From: Clonostachys chloroleuca | Taxonomy: Eukaryota; Ascomycota; Sordariomycetes; Hypocreales; Bionectriaceae | DNA: 64,000 nucleotides | NCBI GenBank assembly: GCA_037952775.1 | Contig: JBANAY010000003.1 | Span: 24,676,001-24,740,000, forward strand | Reading direction: 5' to 3' | Shown: one piece after another, positions 1 through 12,653 of the stretch | Layout of the letters: each line of letters begins with the position of its first letter | Position numbering within the stretch: position 1 is the first letter of the stretch | Notes under the pieces: generated by a model | Databases searched by the model: none | What the model was told of the DNA's origin: nothing | What the model saw: only the letters and a program-made list of their open reading frames with translations | Translations under genes and position numbers: made by a program

Positions 1-1235
1 TTCGGGCCCTGCATGGAATACATGACAGCCGAGAGAGGTCCGTCTCCGCCGGCCTTGGCCCTTGACTTTCAGGCATGATATAGGACAGGCTCGATCAGCC
101 GCTTTTCTCATACCGCTCAGGGCGGCGGTGAAACAACCGGAATCAAATCTAGTTATGGTAATAGGGCGTCTAGGCACGCCATATACGATTATTTAAGTTG
201 AAGAGCAGACTTGGACCAAATATTTGATGGCGTTTTGCTTTGTTGCAATGTTATTGGTTCGGACTTTACTCTTGCATTCTTGTCCGAGCTGACACACGTA
301 ACAGACAAGGCCGAGTGCCGAGCTTAACTTGCAACACATACGCCCTACCCTAAAACCTCGTCACCACAACCACTCAGCCCATTCGTCTCAAGTAACTTCA
401 ACAAAAAAATGACGAGCTTGTGCAAAAAGAGAATTTCTTGAACCTAGGCTTGGGCTTTGGAGTGTGGATCTATATTTCGACGTCATGGTTATTGATCGGC
501 TCAGCGAAAATCTGCCTTTGGCTTGACATTGTTTGAGAAACTGGTGGACATACTAGTGTACAACAGGCAGATGAATGTCCGAACACCTACAACATTTTCT
601 CCCCCTTGAATTCTAGAGGAAGGAAAAGAAAGAATAGAGTTCAATGGACTGCGTTTTGGTTTCCAAACGGCAATTCAAAGCGCCGTTGAAGTACCTCGAG
701 AGTACGCTTAACATAGATCAAAGATCTGGCAGCTACATACTCGACCGAGGCTTCTGCTTTATACAAAGGACGCATCCAACTACCTTTTATAGATTCGCCT
801 CTAGCTATAGGTACTCGCACCAAGGTTCTAATCTCGACACCGACTCTTAGCTTCCAAACACGTTCACATAGTGACTTCCCAATCACCGGGAAAAAGCCGA
901 CCTCCAAGTCATTTCTGAAGAGTCTTGTGCTCATATTTACCGGATACATTACAGAAAATTAGGAGAAGGGTGTCATGATTCAGGCGGGTCATACTAGGGA
1001 TTGTATTTGAGCGAACATCACATGTGATTAAGGAGTCGAGTCCGGTTCCGCCTTCCTCGAGGCAATGTAAAGATTCTATTCTCCTTAAGTCCAATAACGC
1101 AGGAAAGCTTATGGCTACGCTAGACAATGCCTTGAACAAGACCCATCCTGGTCACAAATGCTGCATCTCAACTGAATGAAGAGCTGATAATACTGGCTTG
1201 AAATCATGACCCCTGCTCCCTCCAGAAAGTGGAAT
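1..1235. other. gene-free left flank
   Basis: I see no recognisable gene here. Open frames of up to about 100 codons exist on both strands (for example 641-949 minus), but they show no known motif, lack convincing splice signals and overlap each other. The stretch is moderately AT-rich and may hold the 3' region of the secreted-protein gene on the minus strand. Confidence 0.4.
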
Positions 1236-2307
1236 CTAGATGACTGTGGCAGTCCGTCTATTGCGGCGCCTGCATGGACGGCTAGATGTTGGCACAGGAG
1301 TAGCCGAAGAGCTTGTTGGTGTCAGAGATTCCGGTTGGGATGTGACGGTTCCAGAGGGAACTGTGGAACTCGGGGTAGTGATTGTGGCAAGCGTCGTGGG
1401 CGTCGGGGTAGTCGTGTCAGATGGAGTTGGGGTGGAAGACACGGTATCGGTAGCTGATGGTGTCGCTGAAACTGAAGGAGTCATGGAATCAGAAGGGGTC
1501 GTGGAGGCGATGGTTGTTGAGTCTGCTGGAGTTGTTGTCGTTGAAAGGACAGTTGAAGTCGCGGATGGGGTGGTAGGCTCTGGGGTTGACACAGGCGACG
1601 TGGTGGAGGGAACTGTAGATACTGGCGTCGACGTTGGGCAGGTGGGAGCATCCATGCTGAACTTGGCATTGTCGATAAATAGAGTGAATGGGCCTGGTGT
1701 AGGCGTCGAGCTCTGAGTCGAGTATCTGCAGTACCCGGTAATTACAATGTCCTCCACCAAATTTGGCGGAATAAATGAGCCACTGTAGGTTGCAAAGGCC
1801 GATGGAGTCGAGCTTGGAGCGAAGGCCACAGTCTTGTCGAAAATATAGTTGTAGGTTTGGCAGTGATAGGCTTGGAGAGTGCAAATCAGGGGACCAGCAT
1901 AAGGAGGATATGCCGCGGCTGCGATGTCGACGGAGAACGTGTACGACTTGCTTCGGTCAAGCGTTCCTCCACCCGCGGACTGACGAACCGACCATGTTGA
2001 ATACACCGAGGGAGAAATTGAACTACATGACGTTTGTGCCATCGAGTCAGCCATGATTCTATTGCTCTGGGAGGTGGCATCGCAGCACGACTTACAGGGA
2101 CTGAGCACCGTCGCTGCTAACACCGCTCGCGATCTGGGGTGAGACATTGTTGCTGTACGTCCAGCCGATAGTCCCCAACTCCCAGGAGGGATTGACTAAT
2201 AGATTTGGCTGAGGGCCGCACACGTCTTGTTGACGTGGGACAATGCTTGCCGCCTGTCCCAACGTTGGCAGCAAAAGCAAGCTACCGAGGAAAAGAGTGT
2301 TCAGCAT
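1236..2307 (-). CDS. secreted Ser/Thr-rich protein with N-terminal beta-sandwich-like domain
   Basis: Two exons, 2307-2096 and 2022-1236, separated by a 73-nt intron (donor GTAAGT, branch CTGAC, acceptor TAG), give 332 aa. I chose the ATG at 2307 because it opens a classic signal peptide (MLNTLFLGSLLLLPTLGQA) followed by a probable VPRQ processing site; an in-frame ATG at 2370 would add 21 hydrophobic residues. The N-terminal half has the look of a carbohydrate-binding-module-like fold: NPSWELGTIGW near the start, DGAQSLSISPSV across the splice junction, and FIDNAKFSM at the end. The C-terminal half is a Ser/Thr/Pro-rich stalk that is probably O-glycosylated. It ends in a basic tail without an obvious GPI signal. 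Ligand and function are unknown; a cell-wall or surface protein is the likely class. Confidence 0.65.
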
Positions 2308-3913
2308 GGCGAAGAAGGCGCGAGCTAGCAGTCTTAGAAATATCAAGAAACAAGACAAGGTTGATTGCAAATGAAGGAGCGTGAGTGAATCACAAGATTA
2401 GTAGCCTAATGAGTCGGTGTATGGCAATATTAGTTGCAAGTATTTAAAGAGTGTGAAGACGGCGTTGTGCCTGCGTAAAACGAATGTTGGAAAAGACAAC
2501 CACGCTCAGCCCATTGCAGGAAGGGTGGGAAGGACAAAGAGGAAAATAAAGGGAACAAGCAATAGCGGATCCAGCACTAGTGACATATCTTGTTCAACCT
2601 GATGAAGATATTGGTGAGAGGTTGAGCCCACTTAGACCATCGGCCCATCTAGCTGCATTAGCTAAGGGGTCGATCTCAATAAGCCACCAAATCAAGCAGA
2701 CTATTGAATTTTTAAAATTGCCCATTCATTAGCGTGATCTCTCCATTCTAGATAGGCTCCCTCCCTGACTTGCGATCGGAGATTGGGACGCATTGGTAGG
2801 TGACGATCGTCGATTACGAACTATTAGACGCGGCGTACAAGATAAAGGCCATATACAACAAACACAAGCTATAAATAGCATAAAGCATTTGCTTGTCATT
2901 ACCAAGCCACAGTTCTCCTCCTTGTGCTCTTGTCCTTATGATAGAGTGTACACTTTGCCGGGAAGGTTAGGGCATCCAAGCTACAAGAACTTGGTGTCTC
3001 TTGGTCATTCAGTGGGAAACTGTACATCCCTTCTACTCTACTCTAGTAGCTAAATTTTGACTCCAACTTAAAACATCACGGTGCTGTAGCGACTTCTACT
3101 TTATTGGTCATTCTCTCAGATCAGGGTCAAAATGACTCAAGAGGGAGAAGGAAATTTGTTGCCAACAAATAAAACATATCAAAAGTAACATTCTTTTTCT
3201 TCTTGAGCGATGGAAGATAAGTAATCTTGACTAAAAACTTAATCTTTAAGAAGTCCCTCCAGAACTACCGCTTGAGATTAAAAGCCAGACACTCGCGGTG
3301 GAGGAAATGGTGCGTTGGAGATGACCCGACTAGATCGATCCAGATGAAGTGCCTGGCTCATCAGGGGAATATAAGTCTTGACCACTATTAGATCCTATTT
3401 GAGTGATACTCAAGTTTATTCCCACTGTCCTGCTATTCTCATATATCGGTGTACCTCGAGAGATGAGTCAGTCAACTGAATCTAGCAGGGAGTGCTTTCC
3501 ATGTGTCCTCCTTGCTAACTCTTTTCAGATTAGAAAATCGTAGCCATAAGTCGGTCCAGTTAAACTCATTCTAGCTTCATCATAACGTAGATGATTTAAT
3601 TATTTCTCAGCTAGATATAAAGAAATACTTCACCTTCTAATTTTCCATTAATTGTCTGCTTCAAAAGCCATCTCTTCCTTTCACTGAATGCTACGTCGAG
3701 AGCTCGAACACTCTCGAGGTCACGTCACCTGAGGAACCCTCAGAGGCCTGCACGAAATCCCTGGTATTAATAAAGCATACCATCCTAGTATTATAAACTC
3801 TTGAATTTGGTTAAGCCTCCATCTCCTATCACTCTAGAGGATTAGGTTTGCAATTTAGAACGTTGAAACTCGTGCTAGTTCACAGCACCGCTGACATGTC
3901 CTACTCCTTCTGT
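2308..3913. other. intergenic, AT-rich
   Basis: No gene is supported. The left end is the promoter of the secreted-protein gene on the minus strand; an in-frame ATG at 2370 could extend that gene. The rest, especially 3050-3900, is AT-rich and holds only short frames without family motifs. Confidence 0.4.
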
Positions 3914-6164
3914 CTATCGTTTGTATGATGGATACTCCTGTCCCATATCTACCGGCGCAGCCATTGGCGCCAGTTCCTGCTCACTATGCTCAGAATCCTT
4001 AACCAATTCCCACTTGTAATCTCCAGTCTTGACCAGCTGCACAGAATCCTGGTCGGCCTTCTCTTCGAGCTGTTGAAGAGAGTGGTAGCCCGCCTGTAGC
4101 TGCGACTCCGGACTGGCATAAAGCGCCGGTAGCAACGAACTCTTCCACAGCGGCTCCTGGTGGCGACGGAGTACCGAGCGGATGACCGTGTGCAGCAGGA
4201 ACAAGGCGGTGGCCACGAGGAGCAGTAGTGGGAAGATGAGCCACTCGCCGTGGAACTCGGTGCAGACGCCATACTCGAGCACGTTACCGTAGACATATCC
4301 GCCCTGGACGAATCCACCTTGGGTCTGAGATTCCTGTGATTTTTCATAGGTAGGGCTGCCCGCGTCGCCGGTGAAGTTTGACTGCACAGCCATCTGGCGC
4401 ATGCGGTTCGTAACTGCGTTGGCAACGGCTTGGAATGTGTTCGAGACTGCCGAAGAAGAGCCCAATCCATCCGCGAGCAGGCCGGAAAGGTAGTAGTCGT
4501 CGCACTGGATCTGCTCCCTTCGGCCTTTGACGCTGCCAAGGGCGGCTTGAGAAGGGTAGCGGCATGTTCCGTTCAGCAACTGCATCGACTTCTGGAGGGC
4601 TCTCCAGCTTGGCCACGAGACGGACTCGAGACAGTCCGTCGTGTTGGGGAATGTGCGACCCACGGTGTCTTCGTCATTTAATCGAACATCGATGATCCCG
4701 TCTTTGTAATCCACAGTCCTTGCTTTCGTCATGTCAATCGTCTCGTCGCCAACCTTGCACTTGTCTTTCCAGAAGTAGACATGATCGAGGGACCCATCAG
4801 GCTCCATGTGGAAACCCGGAGAAGAAGAAACAAGCTGTTCCTTAAAGACGCCACGGTCGACCGAGATGTTGTGGTGTCTCATGCACATGTAGAATGTGCA
4901 GCCCGAAGAGAAAACGTTCATTGGCGGATCTCTGCCTCCAGCCTTCCATGTGAAATCTAGCGCGGCTGGAGGAGTACATCCGGTGATGATACTTGACTCG
5001 TTGGCGTATGAACAGCCGACAGAGGTCGTACCAACAACTGTGTAATTGAGAACGGATGCTGGGAAGAGTGCTCGTTGGATGTCGTCGAAGTCAGACTGGG
5101 CATAGGTGAGGGAGCTGATGCGTGATTCCAAGCCAGTGATCTGGTAGCTTCCCGTCATATTGATAAGGTTGGGGATCGTAACAATATCGTAAGTGCTGAT
5201 ATCGTCTTCTTTCTTCTGAAGGTACTTGGTGGTATCCATGCACTTAGAACACACCCCGAGTGTCGATAAAGAGTAGTCATCTTGCTGGGTCGGTATGAAT
5301 GTGCAGTTTCCTGTGGAGCAGCCTTCGACGAGGAATGTCGAGTTCTGAGTGGATGGATCCATGCAAGCACTGGCCATTCTGCCGGCATAACCGGGCTCGA
5401 TATCGTACATTCCTGCTCCGAATCGAAAGAACTCGGGCCCCCGAGTGGTATAAGGCACCTGAGCTTTGACACCATTCTGCCAAATTGCGCAGGTCTTGGT
5501 TCCCACTGCCTGCTGACTGAAAGGCCCGATGGCCAAGGATAAGATCATGATGAGACATCCGATGTACATGTTGGAACTATGACACGCGTGTGGGTGTTTG
5601 TTTGGATAGAAGATGTATAAGAAGCATAGAGAATACTTACAACCATGTACGCAGGCGAAAAGGAAGCAAAAAGGAGCCCAGAAGCGACTTGCTTGCCTCG
5701 TCGATCGAGTTGAGTTGGCCTACCGGTCGGCGGCGAAGCTGCCACAACCATTTATGTTGACTGATAACTGCTGAATACTTAGCGGGAATGCAAAGCCAAA
5801 CCTAGCACCGAGTCCACTGACCTTCTTCCACAACGAGGAGAACCAAGGCTCTCAGGATCGCTGAAAGTAGGGCGACGAAAGAGTTCAGACTGAGTCCCGA
5901 GACGGTCCAATAGTTGCTTCTTTGGTCCCTGTTCTTTTCAAGAACACCAAATATCGCCGCCAGCAACCCGCATGCTATCAGAAAGGCGAAAAACTCTTGC
6001 CACCATTGTCCGAGGATGGACCATACACTTCGTGGGCCCAAATTAGGGGCCTGGTTCTGATTGGGACTGGCTTCGATGTTGTAGCCATCGTTCTGGTCAA
6101 CGTCTGTCTCCGAACTTACGCCGCTCCTGTTTTGAGCTTCGTGACGCCGTGATGACGAATTCAT
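3914..6164 (-). CDS. DUF3176-family membrane protein
   Basis: Three exons, 6164-5822, 5719-5641 and 5576-3914, with introns of 102 and 64 nt and consistent phases, give 694 aa. The family signature is visible: an N-terminal cytosolic stretch, a transmembrane segment near residues 60-85 (ACGLLAAIFGVLEKN), a second one (SGLSLNSFVALLSAILRA), the diagnostic DEASKSLLGSFLLPFRLR encoded by the small exon 2, then a third segment (MYIGCLIMILSLAIGPFSQQ). A large Cys- and Asn-glycosylation-rich extracellular region follows, with a final transmembrane helix (LIFPLLLLVATALFLLHTV) and a short cytosolic tail. Proteins of this family are abundant in filamentous ascomycetes and have no established function. 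Without the small exon the second and third membrane parts are not joined, so I consider the three-exon model firm. Confidence 0.85.
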
Positions 6165-7446
6165 GGTTCAAGAGTCTAGGAAAAGAAAGAAGACGTCGCT
6201 GAGATAAGGTTTCAAGACAATGGGAAAGAAAACCGAAGGAGACAACTGACGCCCCAACAACGGAATATATCAAGCAAGTGAGACATGAGAGGAACAGGGA
6301 AAAGATTCAAAATAATAAGCAAATAAGCAAACTAGGTAAGCTTGATGAATCGGATGCCTCTTTTCAGATACTCGTCTTCGCTCCATATCCATCCTTGCGG
6401 CCTAAGCAGGGAGCGGAGTTTGGATAGACTCCGGCAGTTCAGTCAGCCAATTGCGAGATTAGAGTTGTCGCCAAGACCATGCCCTCCCTGGTTTTGAATA
6501 ATCCTTCTGTCAGCGGCATCTTCTACCGCCCAGCGGCATTTGAAACTAACCAGGGTTTTGCTGGGTCTCACCTAGTTAGCACAGGCATTTAACCAGCACG
6601 GGGCAGCAATTCTAACGCAGAGTGAGTTAGATTACCGTCCCAATGAGCCAAGTCTTTTTCCGGGCATCCTTGATTGTGGGGGCCATTTCTTTAATTCAGT
6701 GCTTGAGTCGTCCCTCAGTGCCTTGACCTTTCCGACGTCCGTCTTCAACCATCGACTAGCAACGCAATGGTTTAGAGCCCGGTTGATAAGGTCAGGCTAC
6801 CTAGTTAGTGATATCTGGTCTATACTTGGGATAGCCCGTTGGCATTCTCTCCCTGGTCGTGGAACACGTGTCTGGAGAGTTCACAGTCCTGAAAGCTAAA
6901 AATAGCTTGCTGCAACGTCCCACACCCCCAAATTCCGCCATCCCTACCTCGTGGAGGGTTTGGACCGGCCAGAGCGGAGGCGGACTGAGTTGGAGGCAGC
7001 CTACATGGTATTTGATGAATCATATAACCTCTTTGAGAAGGCATGTGGGCAGCCCTGGCATAGGGCATAGGGCAGAACTCTTACCAGTCCGCGGATTTCC
7101 CGGAATTTGGGACCAGGAAGCCCCTGACTCACCGCCATAGTGCCCTTTGCCTCACCTTATTATCGTCACGATTCGCCGGTAGATGAGACTAGTCACATGC
7201 CTTATGCCGTGGACACTGAGACTAGGGAGAAAAATAAGCATGGCGTACGCGCGGACCAATAACAGGAGACGATGTATGTCCACATCCCTGGATAGGCTCC
7301 GGGAAGCTTAACGGGAATGGATTTATGTGATAACTGAGGCGTATTATGGTGTATTTGGTATTAAATGCTAATTGGCTCTTCAACTTTATAATCGATCTTT
7401 ATAGACCTAGCAAAAGATTGGTAATATTAATCTTACATTGCCCTTT
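6165..7446. other. intergenic
   Basis: Promoter side of the DUF3176 gene and the 3' side of the transcription-factor gene. Several overlapping short frames at 6700-7140 on both strands have no recognisable motif. I see nothing else. Confidence 0.4.
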
Positions 7447-9117
7447 TCATTTTGGCATCGTCTGCTCCCCCGTCATTATATCCGTATATTTCTGGATGTA
7501 ACTCGCCAATACAGATTTTTCCAACCCGAGTGTATGTAAGCTCTCGTCAATATCCATCACCCAGTCCACAATACGTTCCTTTTCCTCCGAGGAGGCTGCA
7601 TCCAGGGAGACATGGATGCCCCCTATGAAGTTGACGGCAATCAGTGGCTCCATGGCGCGTAGGTAGGTCTCGAACATCCAGATCTGTTCACTAACCTTCC
7701 TATATTCTGCGCATACCACCTCATCCACGCGAGCATATAGATTATCAAGCTGGCGAATCATGAGAAGAAGAAGAGCCCTCAGCATGAGTGCGGACATGAA
7801 CATTTGCGCCAAGCTATCAGACTTGAAGAGGTATTTCTTGCCCACGAACGCCTTGGCCTCTTTGGTCTCAGCAATAGTCTCGCTCGCAAGTCCGTCCTCG
7901 GTCAGGGGAATGACCACGTCTCGCACAGTGGCTTCAATGGAGGAAAGCTTCTCCCTGAAAGATGCAGCGGCGGCCATCATCTCGTCACTCAGTGGATCTT
8001 GTCTGATCCGGACTTTCTCTGCTACCCAGTCGGGCCACTCGGAATACACACGGTTGATCAACCTGATCGACTCGTCTGAGAAAGGTTCGAGATCTAGGCT
8101 TTTCAGATATACATCTTCGCACTTCTCCATAACCTCTTTCCACGGTGGCTGCAGCATAAAGTTCGAGCCGCCTACTCTTGCCAGATGTCCGAGCTACATT
8201 GGAGAAGAGTTAGCTGATAGCCAATATGTTAAGAGAGAATGGAAGGGATATTAATATCACTGACACCTACCAACATGCCATAGTTCTCGTTGGCTAGACA
8301 TACGTCGAGCATATCGTCAACATTAGGCGGGCCCTTCTGGGTGATCAAGTTTCTGATCCCCTTTTGGTGGACATCCCAGTGATGCTTGGGCTTCCGGTTG
8401 AATATCGCATCTGTCCTCTCCAGCAGCGTCACGGCAGCCAACGTCTCGACAGAAAGTGCCTGGGGACCTTCCAGGGCGCGCTGGAGACTCCTAAGCACCT
8501 TGCCATACCCGACCGTGTTGACAATCTCCCCACGCGGCTGCTGGCGGCGGAAGCCAGCCCAAGACGTGCAGAAAAGAGCCACGCTGTCACGCAGACAGGC
8601 ACTCTCGGACAGGCGCTGGGGAAGATACTTGAGGTAGGTCATCTGCAGGGTTATGCCTCCATTCCTACCCCGCTCCAGGTGGCCCACCAGGCGCTGCGCA
8701 ACTCTGTCACAGAGAGTCGTCGGCTGCGGTCGAGGGGTGGGATTGACGAGGCGGAACGAGCCGTAGCTGCTCCCGTCGCCGTGAACGGCCGAGCGTATCT
8801 TGCGGACCTGCAGGGCGAGGGAGCCCGGGTCTTCCCTCTCGCCTGGGATATGCGGCTTGCGCTCACGCTCAATGGGGCGCCTCTGAGCCGGCTGGTTCTC
8901 CTGGTGGACAAACTTGAAGCCTGGTGACGATGGGCCGGGGCATATGACTTTGTGTCGCGCGCATGGCGAGCAGGTTGGCCACTTCTCATCGCACTAGAGA
9001 TGAGGTGAGGGCGTTAACGCAGGTCTAGGTCGAGGAGCATTTGAAAGAGCACCTACCTACCTTTACCTTGCGCTTCTTGCAAGTGTCGCATGCTTTTGAT
9101 CTGGACACACCGGGCAT
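7447..9117 (-). CDS. Zn(2)Cys(6) fungal transcription factor
   Basis: Three exons, 9117-9061, 8993-8271 and 8193-7447 (introns of 67 and 77 nt), give 508 aa. The binuclear zinc cluster is split by the first intron: exon 1 encodes MPGVSRSKACDTCKKRKVK and exon 2 continues with CDEKWPTCSPCARHKVICPG, so the six cysteines follow C-x2-C-x6-C-x5-C-x2-C-x6-C. The rest resembles the fungal-specific regulatory region found in many such factors (for example LLERTDAIFNRKPKHHWDVH, then LGHLARVGGSNFM across the second junction). The start is set by the 57-nt exon 1; without it half of the zinc cluster is lost. It should act in the nucleus. Target genes cannot be told from the sequence, and there is no evident biosynthetic cluster beside it. 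Confidence 0.85.
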
Positions 9118-11453
9118 CGCGTGTTTGCTATGGGAGATGTGTAGTGTCGAAAAGGGGGTTGGGCGGCCACGTTCGCACCATGTGAGCGGTGGTTGGCGTT
9201 GTTCCTGGCTAGGTAGGATTCTCGGTAAGAAAAATAGTCTGAATATTTCACTGAAGAACTATTCCATCTCAAGGGATGATTAATTGAGGTCTAGGTGGCG
9301 CTTAATAATGCGGCAGCGACAGGCTTGGCAGGGCCGTCAATCTTGGTCATTCATCATTCATCATTGATCATGCGGGAGAGAGAAGCTTATCGACGATGAC
9401 GGATCGATTAAATGCACTCCAAAGTACCAATACCCGCGGCCACTCCGAGCTGTGCCCGTGGCGGCGGTACTGTAACCCAACATATACAGCCGAAATTAGC
9501 TCCTAGTGCTTATCTGGCGTGGCGGCTTGTCACCTATAACGTTGCACTGCGGCACTGTCCCAGCAGAAGGGAACTCATATTACTCTGGGAGTATATAATA
9601 TAATATCGGGATAACCGTCTATAACCCAAGATTGAGATCACCAGTTCCATATGTCAGGGGCAGATATTATCAACATTTGTCATTTTCTAGAAGAGAGATG
9701 AAGAAGGAAGTTCAAGCTTTGGCCAGTTGAACCGGTCCTAGCCTATGCCGAACAGCGTTGCATGGCTGGGGAATAGATATCTAAGTTGATGAAACCACAT
9801 CAAGTCTCCATGACTATTTAAACACATCGAAAAGGAAAGAGGGCCAATATTTTTCATATTGTGCACCATTCTTACTAAATCCCCTCCGTTGGTACCGAGC
9901 CGCCCTTACACGCCCCTCGACGTCAATGGCTTCTCGAAAGAACTAGATAATTGGCAACTACGGGCTCTTCTCGCCATATTATACTTACTCGTTCTAGGCT
10001 GTTTAAGCATCTGGCAACGATGCTCGCAGGCTCGATGGAAGCCGGTATTCACGATGGAAGGGGTGGCAAATCTGACTGGCATTAATGTAACGCCACGCGG
10101 ATGTCAGGAATCAACGGGATCTAGCTAGACCGACAAGTTCCATAATCATTTCATAATATAAACGCCTGCATTTGATAATTGTTTGGTAATAAGTCAATGC
10201 AAGTATTCCGGAGGCACCCACCCCTATTACAATGCGCATACCAACCTACCCTTTGAGCTTCTCGTTGTTAATAAACTCCCAGAACATCGTTCGCAGGTGC
10301 GCATACTAGAAGATCAGAGAAAACGTAGAATGTTGTAGCGAGAGTTTGCCACTACATGCCAGCTCGCTCGTGGATGGGTGCCGATGCTCATGGAGAAGAA
10401 CCTAAGTTGGGGATCTGAAGGCACTTCGGGCGCTTCCAAAGATGGCCAGAGATCTCCTCTGTCAAATCTTACTAATTTCACAGTCAGCTACTCAGCTTAC
10501 ACCTCATGTTGATCATTTTTATACAAGCATTGTGTTGGAAAAGAACAAGCCAACAGCGCACGTCATAAGGAATAGAGACGAGTCACATACACTAGGTGGA
10601 TTAAGAGGGATCTGGCGAGCGGCTCGTCCCGACGGCAAGGTAGTCATCGGCATAAAGGTTTACGGAGCTTCACTTCTACCTTGGGCTAGCAGAGCTTAGA
10701 TTTGCCCCTCGTTTTTAGTGTGTTGAGATGTCGGATCTGGCTGGCATCTTTTATTGCTGTTGTTTACTATGGGTTAAGCTACTCGAACTCTCACACCCGC
10801 ACCCGCCACATGCACTGAATGCCACAATAGCTTAAGATCCTGAAGTCATATACGATTAGTGCTTTGCGTCGTGGGTTTCATCTTTGACCAAATAGTCTAT
10901 TTGTTCATATAATTAATTTATTCGCCCGAATTCATAGTGTTCAAAGCTTAAAGGTGTAACAAGGCTCGTCCCAAAGTAGGTGTTTTAAAAGGATACCATA
11001 ACAAGAGGGAAAAGGTGTGCAGATTTTCCATCTGCAAAGTCTAGTTACTTTATACAGATTATCTTAGCAATACGGTTAGATCCAAACTCAGTATAAGGAT
11101 GAAGGCCAGTCACAGAGGGGAGAATGCTCGAGATGCCCAAACAACCGTTCACCCGAGGCTTGGCGAATTTGGTTTCCCAATACAGATAGCTCTATATCAA
11201 CTAAGTAGTACTAAACCCCTCTCTAAATCTAGTTGCTTGGTGTTTTGAGGTAGTAGTCGCAGTCTTGGCGGATTTGGCTGCCGTTTCCGGTTTAGCTGAA
11301 CCTCTCTTGCAGGACGTAGCGATGGTGTCATTCTCATCCCCGCAAATGGCATATTGGGATATATAACCCGTCTCATCCCCTTCTAAAAAGACAACAATCT
11401 AGCAATTGGAGGTCTACTTCTCTAAAGTCAGATATTGTCTCAGTGTGTTCACA
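9118..11453. other. gene-free stretch
   Basis: About 2.3 kb without a gene I can support. A plus-strand frame at 9859-10128 (89 codons) contains a hydrophobic segment (LLAILYLLVLGCLSIW) but has no family match that I recognise and no neighbours supporting it. The right end holds the promoter of the isochorismatase-family gene. Confidence 0.4.
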
Positions 11454-12106
11454 ATGGCTGCCACAGCAAAGTCCTTCCGAGAACATCTCGGCGTCCCACC
11501 CTCCAAGCCCTCCACAAGCGACAGCGTCCTTGTCATCATCGACGCCCAGAACGAGTACGCCTCAGGCCTCCTCAAGACAGAAAACGTCGAGTCAACTCGA
11601 GCTGCCATCAAGGGCCTCCTTGACAAATACCGTGCGGCCGGTGCGCCAGTCGTCCACGTGGTCCATGTTACCCCCGCCGGCGCGCCAGTCTTCACCCCCG
11701 GTTTGGAGCTGGCGGAGGAGTTCCAGGAGCTGACGCCAAAGGACGGAGAGAGTCTCGTCCACAAACAGCACCCCGGTTCATTTACCGCCACGGAGCTCCA
11801 GGATATTCTGGAGAATACTGGGCGCAAGAAGATTGTGCTCACTGGATACATGGTGAGTGCAGACCAAAGAGGGGGAGTTGACAATTTTAGACTAACCCGT
11901 CGTCTCTTCTCTCAATGCAGGCCCATGTTTGTGTTTCGACAACGGCCCGCCAAGGTGCAGAGAGGGGATGGGATGTCATCGTGGCCAAGGACGCCGTAGG
12001 AGACCGCCATATTCCTGGCGTTGATGCCCAGGAGTTGGTGCGCGTGACACTGGCTGAGATTGCCGATGTGTTTGGCACTGTTGTTGAGAGCCAAGAAATT
12101 GTATAA
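11454..12106 (+). CDS. isochorismatase-family cysteine hydrolase
   Basis: Two exons, 11454-11852 and 11921-12106, with a 68-nt intron (GTGAGT to TGCAG), give 194 aa, the usual size of the family. The catalytic triad of isochorismatase/nicotinamidase-like hydrolases is visible: Asp in VLVIIDAQNEY, Lys in LVHKQHPGSF, and Cys in MAHVCVSTTAR, which lies immediately after the splice junction. The N-terminal part forms the Rossmann-like alpha/beta core (IDAQNEYASGLL, VVHVVHVTPAG). Members hydrolyse small amides or vinyl ethers, and the substrate cannot be read here. It is probably cytosolic, with no targeting signal. The start follows a favourable context (ACAATGGCT) and directly precedes the conserved region. 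Confidence 0.9.
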
Positions 12107-12653
12107 TTCAGGGAAGAATAAAGCAGATAGCATGAATTCAGCCTGTTCATGGAATGGTCAACTTATTGATCCTATTCTTTGCCTCGTGGAAGGTCTAGTG
12201 CATGACACTCCCCGGTGGAGACACCTCTACTAATCAAGTCCCAATCATACGTAGATTCAAGGCTCACAAAATGAACTCGCTGTCCTTGTGTATACACCTC
12301 GTCGATTCTTCATAGCTGCAGATAGCTATCTACCTTGTGTCATACAGTCGATAATAAAACACCAACCGCTAGAATCATCCATCACTTCATACAGTTCCTC
12401 CGCTTCTCTGTTGCCACCATGGGACAATGATCAAATAATTCCCCAACAAATAACAACAACCCCTTTAAACCCCCATCCTGTCCATCCGATACTTGATGCT
12501 CGGAATAATCTATATACGTATTAAGGAAGGCAACAAACAAAGAAAACTGACATCCGCCCCGCGGGGTCTGTCTGACCAGCCGGAAGATCGGTCCTAAATG
12601 ATTGTTTTCCCCTGTTTCTTTCTTTTTCATAAAAAGACCATCCTCATTACCTT
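12107..12653. other. convergent 3' intergenic region
   Basis: Lies between the 3' ends of the isochorismatase-family gene (plus) and TOR (minus). It should contain both 3' untranslated regions and polyadenylation sites. No coding signal seen. Confidence 0.4.

Noticed and set aside
641..949. 102-codon minus-strand frame with a fairly protein-like composition
   Set aside because: No family motif, no supporting splice sites, and the opposite strand is open over the same bases. Cannot be told from chance.
2023..2059. Alternative 37-nt intron in the secreted-protein gene, with acceptor at AATAG near 2059
   Set aside because: Too short for a fungal spliceosomal intron; the 73-nt version has a good CTGAC branch point and also keeps the frame.
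9859..10128. 89-codon plus-strand frame with one hydrophobic segment
   Set aside because: No homology recognised, no partner exon, and isolated in a 2.3-kb gene-free stretch.
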